NCBI GenBank assembly: GCA_943704415.1
Contig: CALSCO010002280.1
Span: 1 to 33,150 of the forward strand
Reading direction: 5' to 3'
DNA: 33,150 nt
Source of the DNA: Parvularia atlantis
Lineage: Eukaryota; Opisthokonta; Rotosphaerida
Part shown: in pieces, positions 10,753 through 20,170 of the stretch
Layout of the letters: each line of letters starts with the position of its first letter
How positions within the stretch are numbered: position 1 is the stretch's first letter
Translations under genes and position numbers: made by a program
Notes under the pieces: generated by a model
Seen by the model: the letters and a program-made list of their open reading frames with translations, nothing else
The model's database searches: none
What the model was told of the DNA's origin: nothing

Positions 10753-12130
10753 TCAAAGCATCGGGTCGGCAGCGAGCCGCTCGCAGTGGCGCTGGTGCTC
10801 GTCGGTGCGCCAGAGCCGCCCGCCGCGTGTGCGCTGCGGGTCGTCCGGGGGCAGGTCGGCCGGCCAGATGTGCCCCGACGTCCAGCCCTCGTTGAGCGGT
10901 TGGGCGCGTGGTCGCGGCGGCGGCACCGTGCTCCTGCCCCTGAGCAGCTCGAGCGGGGCGAACCAGGGCGCGTCGGTCGTGGTCTCGCGGAGGCGTGCGA
11001 GCTGCCTGAGCGCGCCGTTCTCGATGCGCGCGACGGCCGTCTCGAGCGGCTCGCAGCTCTTGGCGTTGACGTGGGTCCCGCCGCACGTCCCGACGTGGAA
11101 GCCGCCGCGCGGCACGACCAGGGCCAGGCACAGGTCGGGCACGACGCCGGCGCGGCCCAGGTGCGCCAGGGTGAAGTCCCAGTTGTAGTCGTTGACGGCG
11201 CAGAACGCGGCGGCCGTGGCGGGCGCGAGCAGCCGGTCCATCAGTGCGCCGTCGACGCCCCAGCCGAGACACGAGGCCGGCGCGACGCGGGCCGTGTGCG
11301 CGTTGTCGACGCTGTACTTGGTCCAGACGGGATCCGACGCCTCGCGCGCCGTCCGGTGCTGCCCGAGGTTGACGCACTGCAGCCGCTCGCGCACGTCGCG
11401 CGGGATCAGCGTGTGCTCGCGCCGTGCGGCGAACAGCGCGCGAAGGGCGAGCAGCGCGTCGGGCGCGACCAGCAGATCGTCCTCGTTGAGGTAGACCTCG
11501 CGCCCTGCGCCGTGCCACGTCGCGCCCGTGTGCCGCCAGACGTAGTGCAGCATCCACCAGACGTGGTGCTTGAGCCGCGTGAAGCGGTGCGCCGGCGCGG
11601 CCGCCCACAGCGCGTCGCGCACAAAGCACGGCGCGTAGGGATGGTACAGCTGCCGCACACGCGCGAAGCCGACGGCGCGCACCGCCGCGTGCACGGCCGG
11701 CTCGTACCCGTCGTGCGAGACGACGAGGGTCGTGCGGTTGACGTTGACGACGCCCGCCCACGCCCGCAGCACCGCCGCCAGATGGCCCGCGCGCGCGTGC
11801 GTCGGGATGAGCACGGTCGGGAGGCTCGCGTCCCGCTCCTTCGCGAAGGCGTCCGCGTTGAGGTCGCCGCCCGGCCCCCGGTTGAACGCGTGGACGCACT
11901 GCACGGCCTCCACGGCGCGCGCGGCCGCGCCCAGCGCGACGCAGTCGGCGATGTCGAGCACGACGCCGTGCTGCTGCTGCTGCTGCGTCGTCGAGCGCCA
12001 CGGCCGGCGCGACCTCGGACGGCAGCGGCTCGTCGAGCGCCAGCGAGAGCAGCGCCTCGAGCAGCGCCGCGAGCAGCGCGGCGGTGATGAGCGCGATCAG
12101 CAGGGCGCGCGCCAGGGACGCCCTCATCAT
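10753..12130 (-). CDS. MGAT2: GnT-II: alpha-1,6-mannosyl-glycoprotein beta-1,2-N-acetylglucosaminyltransferase (GT16)
   Basis: Golgi type II membrane enzyme that adds the second branch GlcNAc in complex N-glycan synthesis. The ATG at 12130 gives a short cytoplasmic end and a hydrophobic anchor (ARALLIALITAALLAALL). The catalytic region shows VLIPTHARAGHLAAVLRAW, LVVSHDGYEPAV, LKHHVWWMLHYVW, YLNEDDLLVAPDA, NDYNWDFTLAHL and HVGTCGG, then a C-terminal cysteine block ending DEHQRHCERL. These match GnT-II, not GnT-I. Total length is about 455 residues, close to human MGAT2 (447). The anchor and the catalytic region are in different frames, and the switch falls at or just before a short CAG tract (11971-11985). 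It could be a tiny intron, a length change in the tract or a sequence error. The catalytic part is otherwise free of introns. The stop is at 10753-10755. Confidence 0.88.
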
Positions 12131-12203
12131 TGATCAGCAAACGACAGAGGAGCTCCAGGGGGGGGAGCTGCTTATCGAAGGCGAAGGCGAAGGCGAAGGC
12201 GGC

Positions 12204-12311
12204 TCACTGCAGCAGCCCCAGCGCCGCGACGTGACGGAGGCACTGCAGCAGCACGACGTGGCGCCGGCGCTGCTCGTCCTGCGCGCGCAGCTGCGCCGCG
12301 ATCGGCGGCCG

Positions 12312-12353
<42 letters not shown>

Positions 12354-13022
12354 GCCGCGTCGCGGACGGCCCGTACCGCGACCGCTGCTGCTGCTGTCGC
12401 CGCGGACGTGGGCGAAGCGGCACTGGCGGCCGGCACGGCAGTGGCCCCGCGCGAAGAAGACGCACGGCTTGCGTTGCTGCTGCTGCTGCTGCCGTTGCTG
12501 CTGCTGCTGACCGCTCTCGTCCTCGTTCTCCTCCTTCTCCTTCTCGTTGTTGTCGTCGCGCACCTCACCGTCCTCCACGCCCTCGTCCTCCTCGTCCGAC
12601 GACGCGTACGCGCCGAGCATGCCGAGCGCGCTCTCGTCCTCGACGCGCCGCTTCTTGATCGGCTGCTGCTGCTGCTGCTTCGACGGATGCTGCTGCTGAT
12701 GGCGCGCGCCCCGTCCGCGCCCTCGCAAAGCCGGCGCCGTCGCGGCGCGCTGCGCGACGTTGGCAGCCGTCGGCCACCGCGCGCGCCGCGCCGCGATCCA
12801 CGCCGCAATATCCTCGGGCGTGTCGAGCGAGGGCGCGGGCGTCCTGGGCGTCTCCTTCTCGATGCGTGCCGTTGTCGGCGGCGGCGGACGGGCAGCGCGC
12901 GGCGCGTGTGGTGATCGTGGAGGACGCGGCGGACGGCGCGGCGATGCGGACGGCGCGGGCGCGCGCGCGGGCGGCACCATCCACGGCTGCGCGGCCAGCG
13001 GCGTCACGGGCCACGTCGCCAT
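12204..13022 (-). CDS. NUFIP1-domain protein with a CCCH zinc finger
   Basis: Predicted nuclear RNA-binding or snoRNP-assembly factor of the NUFIP/Rsa1 type. The ATG at 13022 begins MATWPVTPLAAQPWMVPP. Near residues 70-100 is TPEDIAAWIAARRARWPT, the NUFIP1 conserved motif (family usually PEEI..W...R...YPT). An acidic stretch with LGMLGAYASSDEEDE follows. A single CCCH finger, CVFFARGHCRAGRQCRFAH, has spacing C-x7-C-x5-C-x3-H. Poly-Gln and poly-Ser tracts encoded by CAG/AGC runs flank the finger. The C-terminus is a helical segment ending at the stop at 12204-12206. The length is 272 residues with no intron needed. The same frame stays open upstream to about 13418, but that part does not look like this family. 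The 73-bp gap to the GnT-II start is very short. The family call rests mainly on one motif. Confidence 0.72.
12313..12348. repeat. (CTG)12 trinucleotide run, coding poly-Ser on the minus strand
   Basis: Twelve uninterrupted CTG units on + read as AGC serine codons in the NUFIP-like protein. Shorter CTG/CAG runs occur at about 11971-11985, 12476-12510, 12660-12680 and 16327-16356, coding Gln or Ser depending on frame. Confidence 0.9.
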
Positions 13023-13059
13023 CCTGATCGCGCTCAACAAGAAGTGACGTACAACGGCC

Positions 13060-13520
13060 TTCACAAGCGGCTGCTCGAGCGCAGCATCGGCGTCGTGCTG
13101 CCAGCCGATCAGCGCAGCGTCGAGCTGCGCACCGTTGTCCGCGTGGTCGATCGTCACCCCCCCCAAGCGCGCGCAGCAGCACCTGCACCACGTCCTTGCG
13201 GCTGAAGATCGCCGCCGCCGAGAGCGGCGCGTCGCCACCTGCGCGACGTCAAGCAGTGAGTGCGGCCGCGCACGCACACCGCGCACGCACCGCCGTCGGC
13301 ATGGCTCACAAAAGCGCCCTCCTTGTCCGCGCCCGCGCGCAGCAGCACCTCGACGACGTCCCTGTGCCGCGATTGTGCAGCGGCGCGAACCCGTCTGCAC
13401 GGCCGGTTCAAAAGGCACGTTCAGCGCACGTGAGCGGCGCGCACTGCTCGTCAGCTGGGGGCCTTGGCCGCGCCGTGCAGCGCCGCTGCAGCTGCTGCGC
13501 GCCGCGTGTCACGCACCGTC
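13060..13520 (-). pseudogene. Ankyrin-repeat gene or gene remnant
   Basis: Two ankyrin-like repeats are visible on the minus strand: RHRDVVEVLLRAGADKEG near 13360-13320 and GDAPLSAAAIFSRKDVVQ near 13245-13190. They can be joined by an intron of the local type (GTGCGTGCG donor, CGCAG acceptor, about 13250-13300). The opening of the first repeat (GFAPLH, near 13385) is in a different frame from its continuation, and the end of the second lies at an 8-base G run (13156-13163 on +, as C) where the frame again becomes uncertain. No clear ATG is seen upstream before the desaturase stop. It is either a decayed gene or a real gene with single-base sequence errors. It is probably separate from the NUFIP-like gene, because a stop in the ankyrin frame falls near 13062. 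Confidence 0.4.
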
Positions 13521-13588
13521 CACGTCTTACATCGATGCAAACTACATCCCTCACGCTAGTTCATGATCTTCAACTACACGCATGCGCC

Positions 13589-15246
13589 TCACGACGCCGG
13601 CGCGGCCACCTTCCGCTTCGCCTGGACGTCGCGCCTGAGCTCGCTCGCGTTCTCGAGGTAGGCGATGCGCATGAACGCGGCCTGGTTGCGCGCGGCCTGT
13701 GCCCGCGGCGTGAGCTTTCATCTTCGCCTTGCGCATCTGCGCACCTTGGAGTGCCGCTGGACGCCACCGTTGAAGGCGATGGTGGCGTCCTTGCCGATCT
13801 TGGGCTTGAGGATCTACGGGCGGCCGCCGCGGTGAGTGTGCTGCACTGCGAGCTGCGGGCGCGTGCACCTCGGGGCCGCCGGGGTGGTCGTCGAAAAACT
13901 TGCCGATGTCGTGCACGATCGAGTCGAGGACGATGAGCGCGCGGCCCTTGGCGACCTCGTCGTCAAACTGCTGCTTGGTCCAGCGCGGGAGCGACTGGTG
14001 GGCGCGGGGTCAGTGCACGATTGTGCGGCTTGCGAGTGCGTGCCTCAACGGGCGGCCCAAAGTCGATCTGCTTGCGCAGGCGCTCGAGCTCGGCCTCCTG
14101 GTGCTGGATGCGCACGCGGAGGATGTGCTTGTAGGGCGTCTTGTGGAAGTCGTACGCTGCACCGGGCGTGAGCGGTAGCGGCAGGCGAGCACGGGCGCGG
14201 GCGCACCGAGGCCGAGCACGGAGAGCAGGCGCAGGAGCCACTTGGTCGCGTCGACGTGGTAGTAGAACGGGCCCATGCGGTAGTCGGACGGGAACTCGCG
14301 GTGAAAGTTGAGGTAGCTGCAGCGCACAGCCGTGAGCGCCTCGCTTGCACTGAGCGGCAGACGCGCACCCCTCGCCGAGCGAGATGATCGAGAGCCACCA
14401 GCTGTTCTTGCCCGTGTTGGTGTCCGAGTAGGGCTGGTGGCCGTACGTGTGGCCGAGGACCCAGACGAGGTACTGCGTGTGCAGGAACACGAGCGTGCGC
14501 CAGAGGCCGGCGTACACGAACCCGCCCTGTGCGCGTGTCAGACGGCGTGCGCGTGTGCGGGCGTCGTGCGTGCACGCACCAGCGCGTCGCCCCACACGTG
14601 CGCGACCAAGGCGGGCAGGAGCCACGCGACGGCGACGGCGAGCACGGGGTAGAGCCGGTGCTGCAGCGTGACGAGTGCGTCGGCGTCGAGGTCGCTGACG
14701 TCGGCCTGTCATCGCGATCAGACGCGCAGCTCACGGTGATCACGGCACACCTCGCCCACGCCGGACAGGTCGCGCAGGCGGCAGCCAATGTAGGCGTACC
14801 ACGCGCCCCAGCGGCGGTTGAACGGGTCGCGGTCGGTGTCGCCGTTGCGGTGGTGCGCGCGGTGGTCGCGGCACCACGCGCGGACCGAGCCCATCAGGTT
14901 GCCGGCGCCGACGATGACGAGGACGGCGTGCAGCGGCCTGCGCCAGCGGTCAGCAGCGTCGTCCCAGTCGCATCCGCCGCAAGGAGACGCACAGCGCCGC
15001 CTTGTAGGCCCGATGCGCGTAGAGGCGGTGGTAGCCGGCCGTGTGGCAGAACGCGCCGAGCAGGTACAGCGCGCCCGCGAGCAGCAGCGTCGCGCGGGTG
15101 GCCGGGACGAGCGCGGCGCCGACGACGGCCGCGGCGGGGAGGGCCGCGTGGAAGGCGATCTGCCGCCCGTGCGCGCCGTCAGCCCGCATCGTCGCGCGCA
15201 CGGCGCACGGACGCACCGCCGTGGGGCTCAGCGGCGGCAGCGACAT
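13589..15246 (-). CDS. Acyl-CoA desaturase with C-terminal cytochrome b5 (Ole1-type), third His box degenerate
   Basis: Family role: endoplasmic-reticulum delta-9 desaturation of acyl-CoA, with electrons from the fused b5 domain. The ATG at 15246 is followed by membrane segments (PAAAVVGAALVP, TLLLAGALYLLGAF). His box 1 is HTAGYHRLYAHRAY and box 2 is CRDHRAHHR. Further on are WGDALGGFVYAGLWR and LGHTYGHQPYSDTN. Box 3 at 14298-14315 reads YLNFHR, where active family members have YHNYHH or YHNFHH. The b5 domain keeps both haem histidines, in FFDDHPGGPE and in GGVQRHSK. The stop is TGA at 13589-13591. About seven introns of the local type are needed, for example one splitting GEG from YLNFHR. 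Two of three box-3 histidines are replaced (His to Leu and His to Arg), and the usual Asn of the NSxxH motif is also not conserved, so activity as a standard desaturase is doubtful. The fold and fusion are not. Confidence 0.92.
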
Positions 15247-15696
15247 CGCGGCCCGGTGCGGCGGCGGCCGAGTTGCGTGAAAATGGGGCAAGTGATGACA
15301 CGTGGCCTCGCGTGGGGCGTCACGCTGCGGGACCCGCTCACTCCGTCTGGCCCCGGCCGGCCGAGGCAGTGTCAGCGGCCTGCTGGTCAGCTCTGAGCTC
15401 GGCCGCGCACTGCTGCCGTGTCCCCTCATCCCAGGCAACCACGTCGACCCGATCAACCCCCCCGGTACCACTCCCGCACGGTCGAGCAGAACCGGATGTA
15501 AACGCAGGCTGTACAGGGGGGAGAGAGGGGGAGAGGAGGGGGCAGCAGCGGTGGGGACACGATCGACCAGCGCGAAAACTGACAGCAAACGGGGCAAGCA
15601 GACGAGACGCGGCAGACGGCAGGGGGGATAAATCCTTCCGCCGCGCCCCTGCGCGCGCGGCTCGTCCAGACCGGCTGGACGCGAAGGGGCGCGCGC
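15247..15696. other. Intergenic region between desaturase start and BTB gene stop
   Basis: No gene is seen. It should hold the desaturase promoter. A purine-rich G-tract stretch lies at about 15510-15550 (GGGGGGAGAGAGGGGG and similar) and could form a quadruplex. No TATA box or repeat is recognised. Confidence 0.5.
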
Positions 15697-16555
15697 TCAG
15701 CTGATCTCCATGCCAAAGACGGCCTGCGGGCTGATGCCGAGGCCGAGCCCGGCCGGTTGCCGCGCTGCGCCGACCGAGGCCCAGACGGCGCCGAGGTCGT
15801 TGAGCTCGCTGCCGTGCTGCGTGGGCAGCAGCGGCGAGACGGCCGGGGGCAGGATGCCGTCGGGCGAGCTGCTGGTGGTGCTGGTGCTGCTGAAGGGCGA
15901 GACGGGCGCGTGCGGCGCGGTGGCGTCCTTGGGCGTGGGCGAAAAGGCGAGGAGGCGCGCGGCCTCGAGCGACGCGTTGCAGAGCAGCAGCAGATCGGGC
16001 ACATCGTAGGCGACGGCGCAGGCGCGCAGCTCGAGGGCGGCGTCGGTCGCGACGTCGCGCTGCCCGGCGTAGCACCAGCGGATGAACTGCGAGAAGACGG
16101 CGTGCGAAAACTCGGCGATCTCGTACTGCGCCGCGGCGTGGCTCTGGAACAGCGTCGCAAAGTAACGCGAGCGCGACGCGAGCACGACTGCGGCACGTCG
16201 TGAGCCACACGCGGGATGACGGCTGAGTCGCCACGGTGGCGAACCTTTGTGCGCCTGCAGCGTCTTCTTCTCGACCACGAAGGCGACGTCGGCCAGCCAC
16301 CACGCGTCCGCCCCTGGCCTGTCGTGCTGCGCCTGCTGCTGCTGCTGCTGCTGCTGCGTCTGCTGCACGCCCTCGCTCGGGATCCCTGCGAAACGGGGTC
16401 AGACGGGCAACGGTCGCGCACGGGGGATCGCACGCGCGCGCACCCTTCCCCACGAGGCTCGTCGGGCGCGTCGGACGCTGCTGCGCGGCCGCGGCGCGCG
16501 CCGCCGTCGGCTTGCGCGGCTTCTTGTCGCTGATGGACGTGCGGATGACCCCCAT
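15697..16555 (-). CDS. BTB/POZ-domain protein
   Basis: The BTB domain mediates protein-protein association, often as a Cullin-3 adaptor. The ATG at 16555 begins MGVIRTSISDKKPRKP, a basic leader. A first intron with a GTGCGCGCG donor and TTTCGCAG acceptor (about 16389-16444) joins VGK to GIPSEGVQQTQ and a poly-Gln run. The BTB core follows: ADVAFVVEKKTLQAHK, a second intron, then VVLASRSRYFATLFQ and HAVFSQFIRWCYAG, with helices to LLLLCNASLEAARL. The rest is Ser/Thr/Pro-rich and shows no Kelch, MATH or BACK domain. Length is about 240 residues. The stop is at 15697-15699. The specific partner cannot be inferred. Confidence 0.85.
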
Positions 16556-17065
16556 GGACCGGCGGCGAGAGGGACGCAGAGGAGAGGGATGAAACTGCCC
16601 CCGGCGATGCGCTTTGCTCCGATGCGGCAGGTGGCCTGCTGCGGCTTTTGCCTCATCTGGGCAAAAACAACCCGGCCAACGACAACTGCAATTGCCCCGA
16701 AGCGGACGGGCTAAAGATAGGCCGGTTGACGTAAGCAGGCTTGCCTTTTCGGGCCGCTCCCATGCGCGCTGATTGGCCGGCTCTGTTGACGGCGCGCGAA
16801 ACGACCGGCAACGCGCAGCTCGGGTTTTTGCGCGGGCCATGTTTTGCGCGCGTTGCTCGGGTTTCGCTGAGCACCGTGTCACCCGGGTAAAGTTGGTTCT
16901 TCACCGGCTCACGTTCAACGAGCGACGCGCCGCGTTGCTGCTTGGCGTCGTGCTGCTTGGCGTCGTGCTGCTTCGCGTGCTGCTGCTGTTGCTGCTCCCT
17001 GTGCAGATCGCATTGATCCCGCGCGTCACTGCCCGTCGCGCCTCATTCGTTCCGGCCACAGACGG
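16556..17065. promoter_or_regulatory. Divergent promoter region between the BTB and LITAF genes
   Basis: The two flanking genes are transcribed away from each other, so this 510-bp spacer holds both promoters. It contains TGACGTAA at 16727-16734, the same element seen ahead of polyubiquitin. An inverted CCAAT (ATTGG) lies near 16771-16775 and CCATGTTTTG near 16838. A 15-bp unit GCTGCTTGGCGTCGT is repeated twice with a third degenerate copy at about 16936-16980. No TATA box is seen. Confidence 0.45.
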
Positions 17066-17622
17066 ATGGACGAGCAGGCGCCGCTGATCCAGGGCTCGTC
17101 GCCCTCGGCGGCCTCGGCGCCGCCCGCCTACAGCCAGAGCGACCTCAACCTCAAGTACCCACAGTACGCGGCGCCGCCGCCGCCGCCGCACCAGCAGCAG
17201 CAGCCGCAGTACGGCCAGCCGCTGCCGCCCGGCGCCGTCGTCTACTCGGCGCAGCCCGGGGCGGTCATGATCCTCCCGTTCGGTCTGCGGGACCAGCCGG
17301 CGGTGCGCGACACGGCAGCAGCAGCAGCACGGTGGTTCACGCGGACGATGCGCAGGCCATGGCGTGCCCGACGTGCCAGGCGCAGATCGTGACGATCACG
17401 ACGTACGAGGCCGGCACGCTCACCTTCGCCATCTGCTGCGGCCTGACGCTCGTGGGCTGCGCGCTCGGTGCGCGATGCTGCGCCTCGTTCGATGGGCATG
17501 CGGCTGACGCGCGCACGGCGAAAGGCTGCTGCCTCATCCCGTTCTGCATGGACGGCGTCAAGGACGTGCGCCACACGTGCCCGCGCTGCAACGCCCTCGT
17601 CGGCGTCTACCACCGCATGTGA
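17066..17622 (+). CDS. LITAF-domain membrane-associated protein
   Basis: Family role: zinc-binding monotopic protein of late endosomes/lysosomes. The ATG at 17066 begins MDEQAPLIQG and a Pro/Gln-rich leader with a PPAY (PPxY) motif that can bind WW-domain ubiquitin ligases, as in animal LITAF. The LITAF domain has CPTCQAQ, then a hydrophobic core (FAICCGLTLVGCALG), then CCLIPFC, KDVRHTCPRCNALVG and YHRM. The CxxC and HxCPxC zinc ligands are complete. Two introns are clear. One, at 17303-17355 (53 nt), joins DQPA to AMACPTC. The other, at 17468-17524 (57 nt), joins CALG to CCLIPF. The stop is at 17620-17622. The next gene starts 52 bp downstream on the same strand. Confidence 0.9.
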
Positions 17623-17674
17623 GCAGCCCGCCAACAAGGTCCCTGTATCCTTCTGTCTCCCCTTGTGTCGTCGG

Positions 17675-19410
17675 ATGGTCGCCGAACGGCTGCGGACGCA
17701 GCACGCGCTCGTCGTGCTCGTGCGCGCACACGGCCTCGACGCGGCCGAGAGCAAGACGGCCGGCCGCGCCTTCTACCTGCGCCGCCACGGCCGCGTCACG
17801 CTCTCGGCCTCGGGCGTCGTCGTCCACGCGCCGCGCGGCCTCATCGTCACGACCGCGGCCCTCGTCGTCCCGTTCCTGCGCGGACGCGTCCCGGCCGTCG
17901 ACCTCGCCCCGGGCGCTGCGATCGACGTGCTGATCGACGTGCCGCGCGCCGCGCCCGCCCCGGCGTCCTCCGTCGCCGTGCTCGGAGCGGGCGGCGCGCC
18001 CGGCTCGGTCGACGGCCCGCTGCGCGCCGAGCTGATCGCGATCGGCGACGCGCCGGGGCTGCGCGACGGCCTCGCGGCGCTCACGCGCGACGGCGCGGGC
18101 AGCTGGCACGCCGGCTGGGCCCTCGGCGAGGGCGGCGAGCTGCCGCAGGCCGAGCTGGACCGGATCGGCACGGTCGGGCTCACGCACGACAACGTCAACG
18201 TGTGCCCTTTCATCGTCCCCTCCTTCTCGACGCGCAGCGCTCACGACGACGCGCGGCGCGCAGATCGCGGGCCTCGCGCTGCTCCGCGTCGACCCGGACG
18301 CGCTCGCGCGCATGAGCCTGCCGCGGCTGCTGCTCGACCCGGCGCGCGTCTTCCCAATGGTGCGCCGCGTCCTTCGCGATCAGCTCTCATGCGCCCACAG
18401 GTCGGCGACGCGCTCTGGATCGTCGGCTCGCCCTACGGCCTGCTCTGCCCGCCCGTCTTCCACAACGCTGTCGCCACGGGCATCGTCAGCTCGCTCGTCC
18501 GCGCCGCCCCGCCGTCGACGCGCCCGGACGCCCAGCCGACCGTGCGCCAGTGTCGTCTGGTCGTTCGCGTGCTGATCGCGCGACGACGACGACAGCCGCC
18601 GCAGCTCATCGTCAGCGACGCGCGCGCGCTACCGGGCGTCGAGGGCGGTGCAGCGTTCCTTGTGCGGACGGGCGTGCTCGCGGGCATCATCCTCACGCCG
18701 CTGAGGTGCGTGCGCGACCTGCAGCCCTCGCGCTGCTCAGTGCGCAATGCAGGCACCGCAACCACCCGGTCGACCTCAGCCTCGTCGTGCCCATCCAGGC
18801 CGTCATCGGCGCGTTCGCCTCGCACTGGCCCGAGCTGATCGAGACCGTCGCTCCCGCGCCGTACGTGCGGCCAAAGCGGTGCGCAGCGTGTGCGCGGCCG
18901 ACACACACCCCAACAACACGCTGCAGGCCGCGCGCGCTGCACGACGACTTTGACCACGCCGCGTACGAACGCGTTGCGCGCGCCGTCGTGCTGATCCACG
19001 TCGGGCACACGTGGGCCTCGGGCGTGCTCGTCGGGCCGCATGGATGTGCGTTGCCTTGGTCACTCGCGTGCCGCACTCACACGCGCGCCACGCGCAGACG
19101 TGCTCACCAACGCGCACGTCGTCAAGCCGTTTGTGCGGCCCGATGCTGGCCCGTCCGAGACCGGCGTGCCGATGGCGCATGCCGTGCGCGTGCGCCTCGC
19201 GCCGAACGAGTGGGTCCCGGACGCGCGCGTCGTGTGGATCTCGGCGTCGCAGTGGGACCTCGCCGTGCTGCAGCTGCCCGCGTCGCACGTGCAGCCCAGC
19301 CGCGCGGTCAACCTCGACGCCGACCTGGCCCGCTTCCGGCCGCAGCAGGGCGACAGCGCGATCGTCGTCGGCTTTGGCGTTTTTGGGCCGTCTGCCGGTA
19401 AGTGCGTGCG

Positions 19411-19455
<45 letters not shown>

Positions 19456-20096
19456 TCGTGCTGATGCGCTCGCGGGCAGGTCAGCAGCCACTGTGCACGT
19501 TCGGCGTCATCAGCAAGGTCGTGCGCCACGCGACGCGGCCCGTGCTGCTCGAAAGCTCGGCCGTTGTGCACCAGGGCAACAGCGGGTGCGCCACTCCGCC
19601 CTTGTTCTCTCCCTCTCTCTCTCTCTTTCTCTTTGCGCACACTGCTCACACGCGCCCCCCGCACGCACCAAAAGGGGAGTGCTCGCCCACGCGCGCACAG
19701 GCGCAATGCTCGGCCTGATCACGAGCAACGCGCGGCACGTGCTCGGCGACGTGCGTGCGCCGCCCGTGACGCGATGTCGGCTCACGCGCGCCGCGCCGTC
19801 AGATCATCCCGCACCTCAACTTTGCCGTGCCGCTCAACGTGCTGGCGCCCGTTGCGGTCTTCTCGCGCGGGCCCGCCGAGCCCGTGCGGCTGCTCCACGT
19901 GCGTCTCGTGTCGCGTAACTTGAAGAGCGTTAACTCGAACCGCGCGCAGTCGCTGGACGTCGTGGACGAGGCCGTCGAGGACCTCATCAACCTGCGCTCG
20001 CCCGGCCCGCTGCCCGGTGAGGCGCCCTCCGACCGCCTGCGCCGGCTGCTCGACGACGACAACGAAGCCGCGCCAACGCCAAGGGCCAAGCTGTGA
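17675..20096 (+). CDS. TYSND1: Peroxisomal leader-peptide-processing protease (TYSND1/DEG15 type) with PTS1
   Basis: Trypsin-like serine protease that in animals and plants trims PTS2 presequences and some matrix enzymes inside peroxisomes. The ATG at 17675 opens a long N-terminal region typical of the family, with GDALWIVGSPYGLLCP and SDARALPGVEGGAAF. The protease domain carries the triad: TNAHVV (His), QWDLAVLQL (Asp) and HQGNSGG (Ser), then GAMLGLITSN and PHLNFAVPLNVLAP. The protein ends in Ala-Lys-Leu before TGA at 20094-20096, an acceptable PTS1. About nine introns are needed. The one at 19398-19479 uses a GTAAGT donor and holds a TG run. The one at 19586-19674 holds a TC run and splits the Ser motif after NSG; its acceptor AAAAG gives the continuation VLAHARTGAML. 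Length is about 600 residues, close to human TYSND1 (566). Confidence 0.94.
19419..19452. repeat. (TG)17 microsatellite inside a TYSND1 intron
   Basis: A pure TG run lies between donor GTAAGT (19398) and branch-like CTGATG (19461). Without it the 82-nt intron would be about 48 nt. Confidence 0.95.
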
Positions 20097-20170
20097 TGGG
20101 TTTCGCGGCTCCAGGAACTCGCTCCACCAAAGATGGCGTAAATTCTCACTGGGAGGCGCGAATTCCGAGC

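Noticed and set aside
10753-12130. GnT-I (MGAT1, GT13) identity for the glycosyltransferase
   Set aside because: The motifs KHHVWWMLHYVW, DYNWDFTL and the HVGTCGG/C-terminal cysteine pattern match GnT-II rather than GnT-I.
12084-12914. Plus-strand open frame (276 codons) rich in Leu and Arg
   Set aside because: It is antisense to the NUFIP/CCCH gene; its poly-Leu comes from CTG runs that encode Gln/Ser on the true strand.
12204-13418. A single 404-codon open frame read as one ankyrin-NUFIP-CCCH fusion protein
   Set aside because: The upstream third of this frame is not the ankyrin frame, and the ankyrin frame reaches its own stop near 13062. An ATG at 13022 starts the conserved part, so two loci are more likely.
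16773-17087. Leucine/valine-rich open frame (104 codons) in the LITAF leader
   Set aside because: The hydrophobic stretch comes from a 15-bp tandem repeat. It overlaps the LITAF start in another frame and has no recognisable homology.
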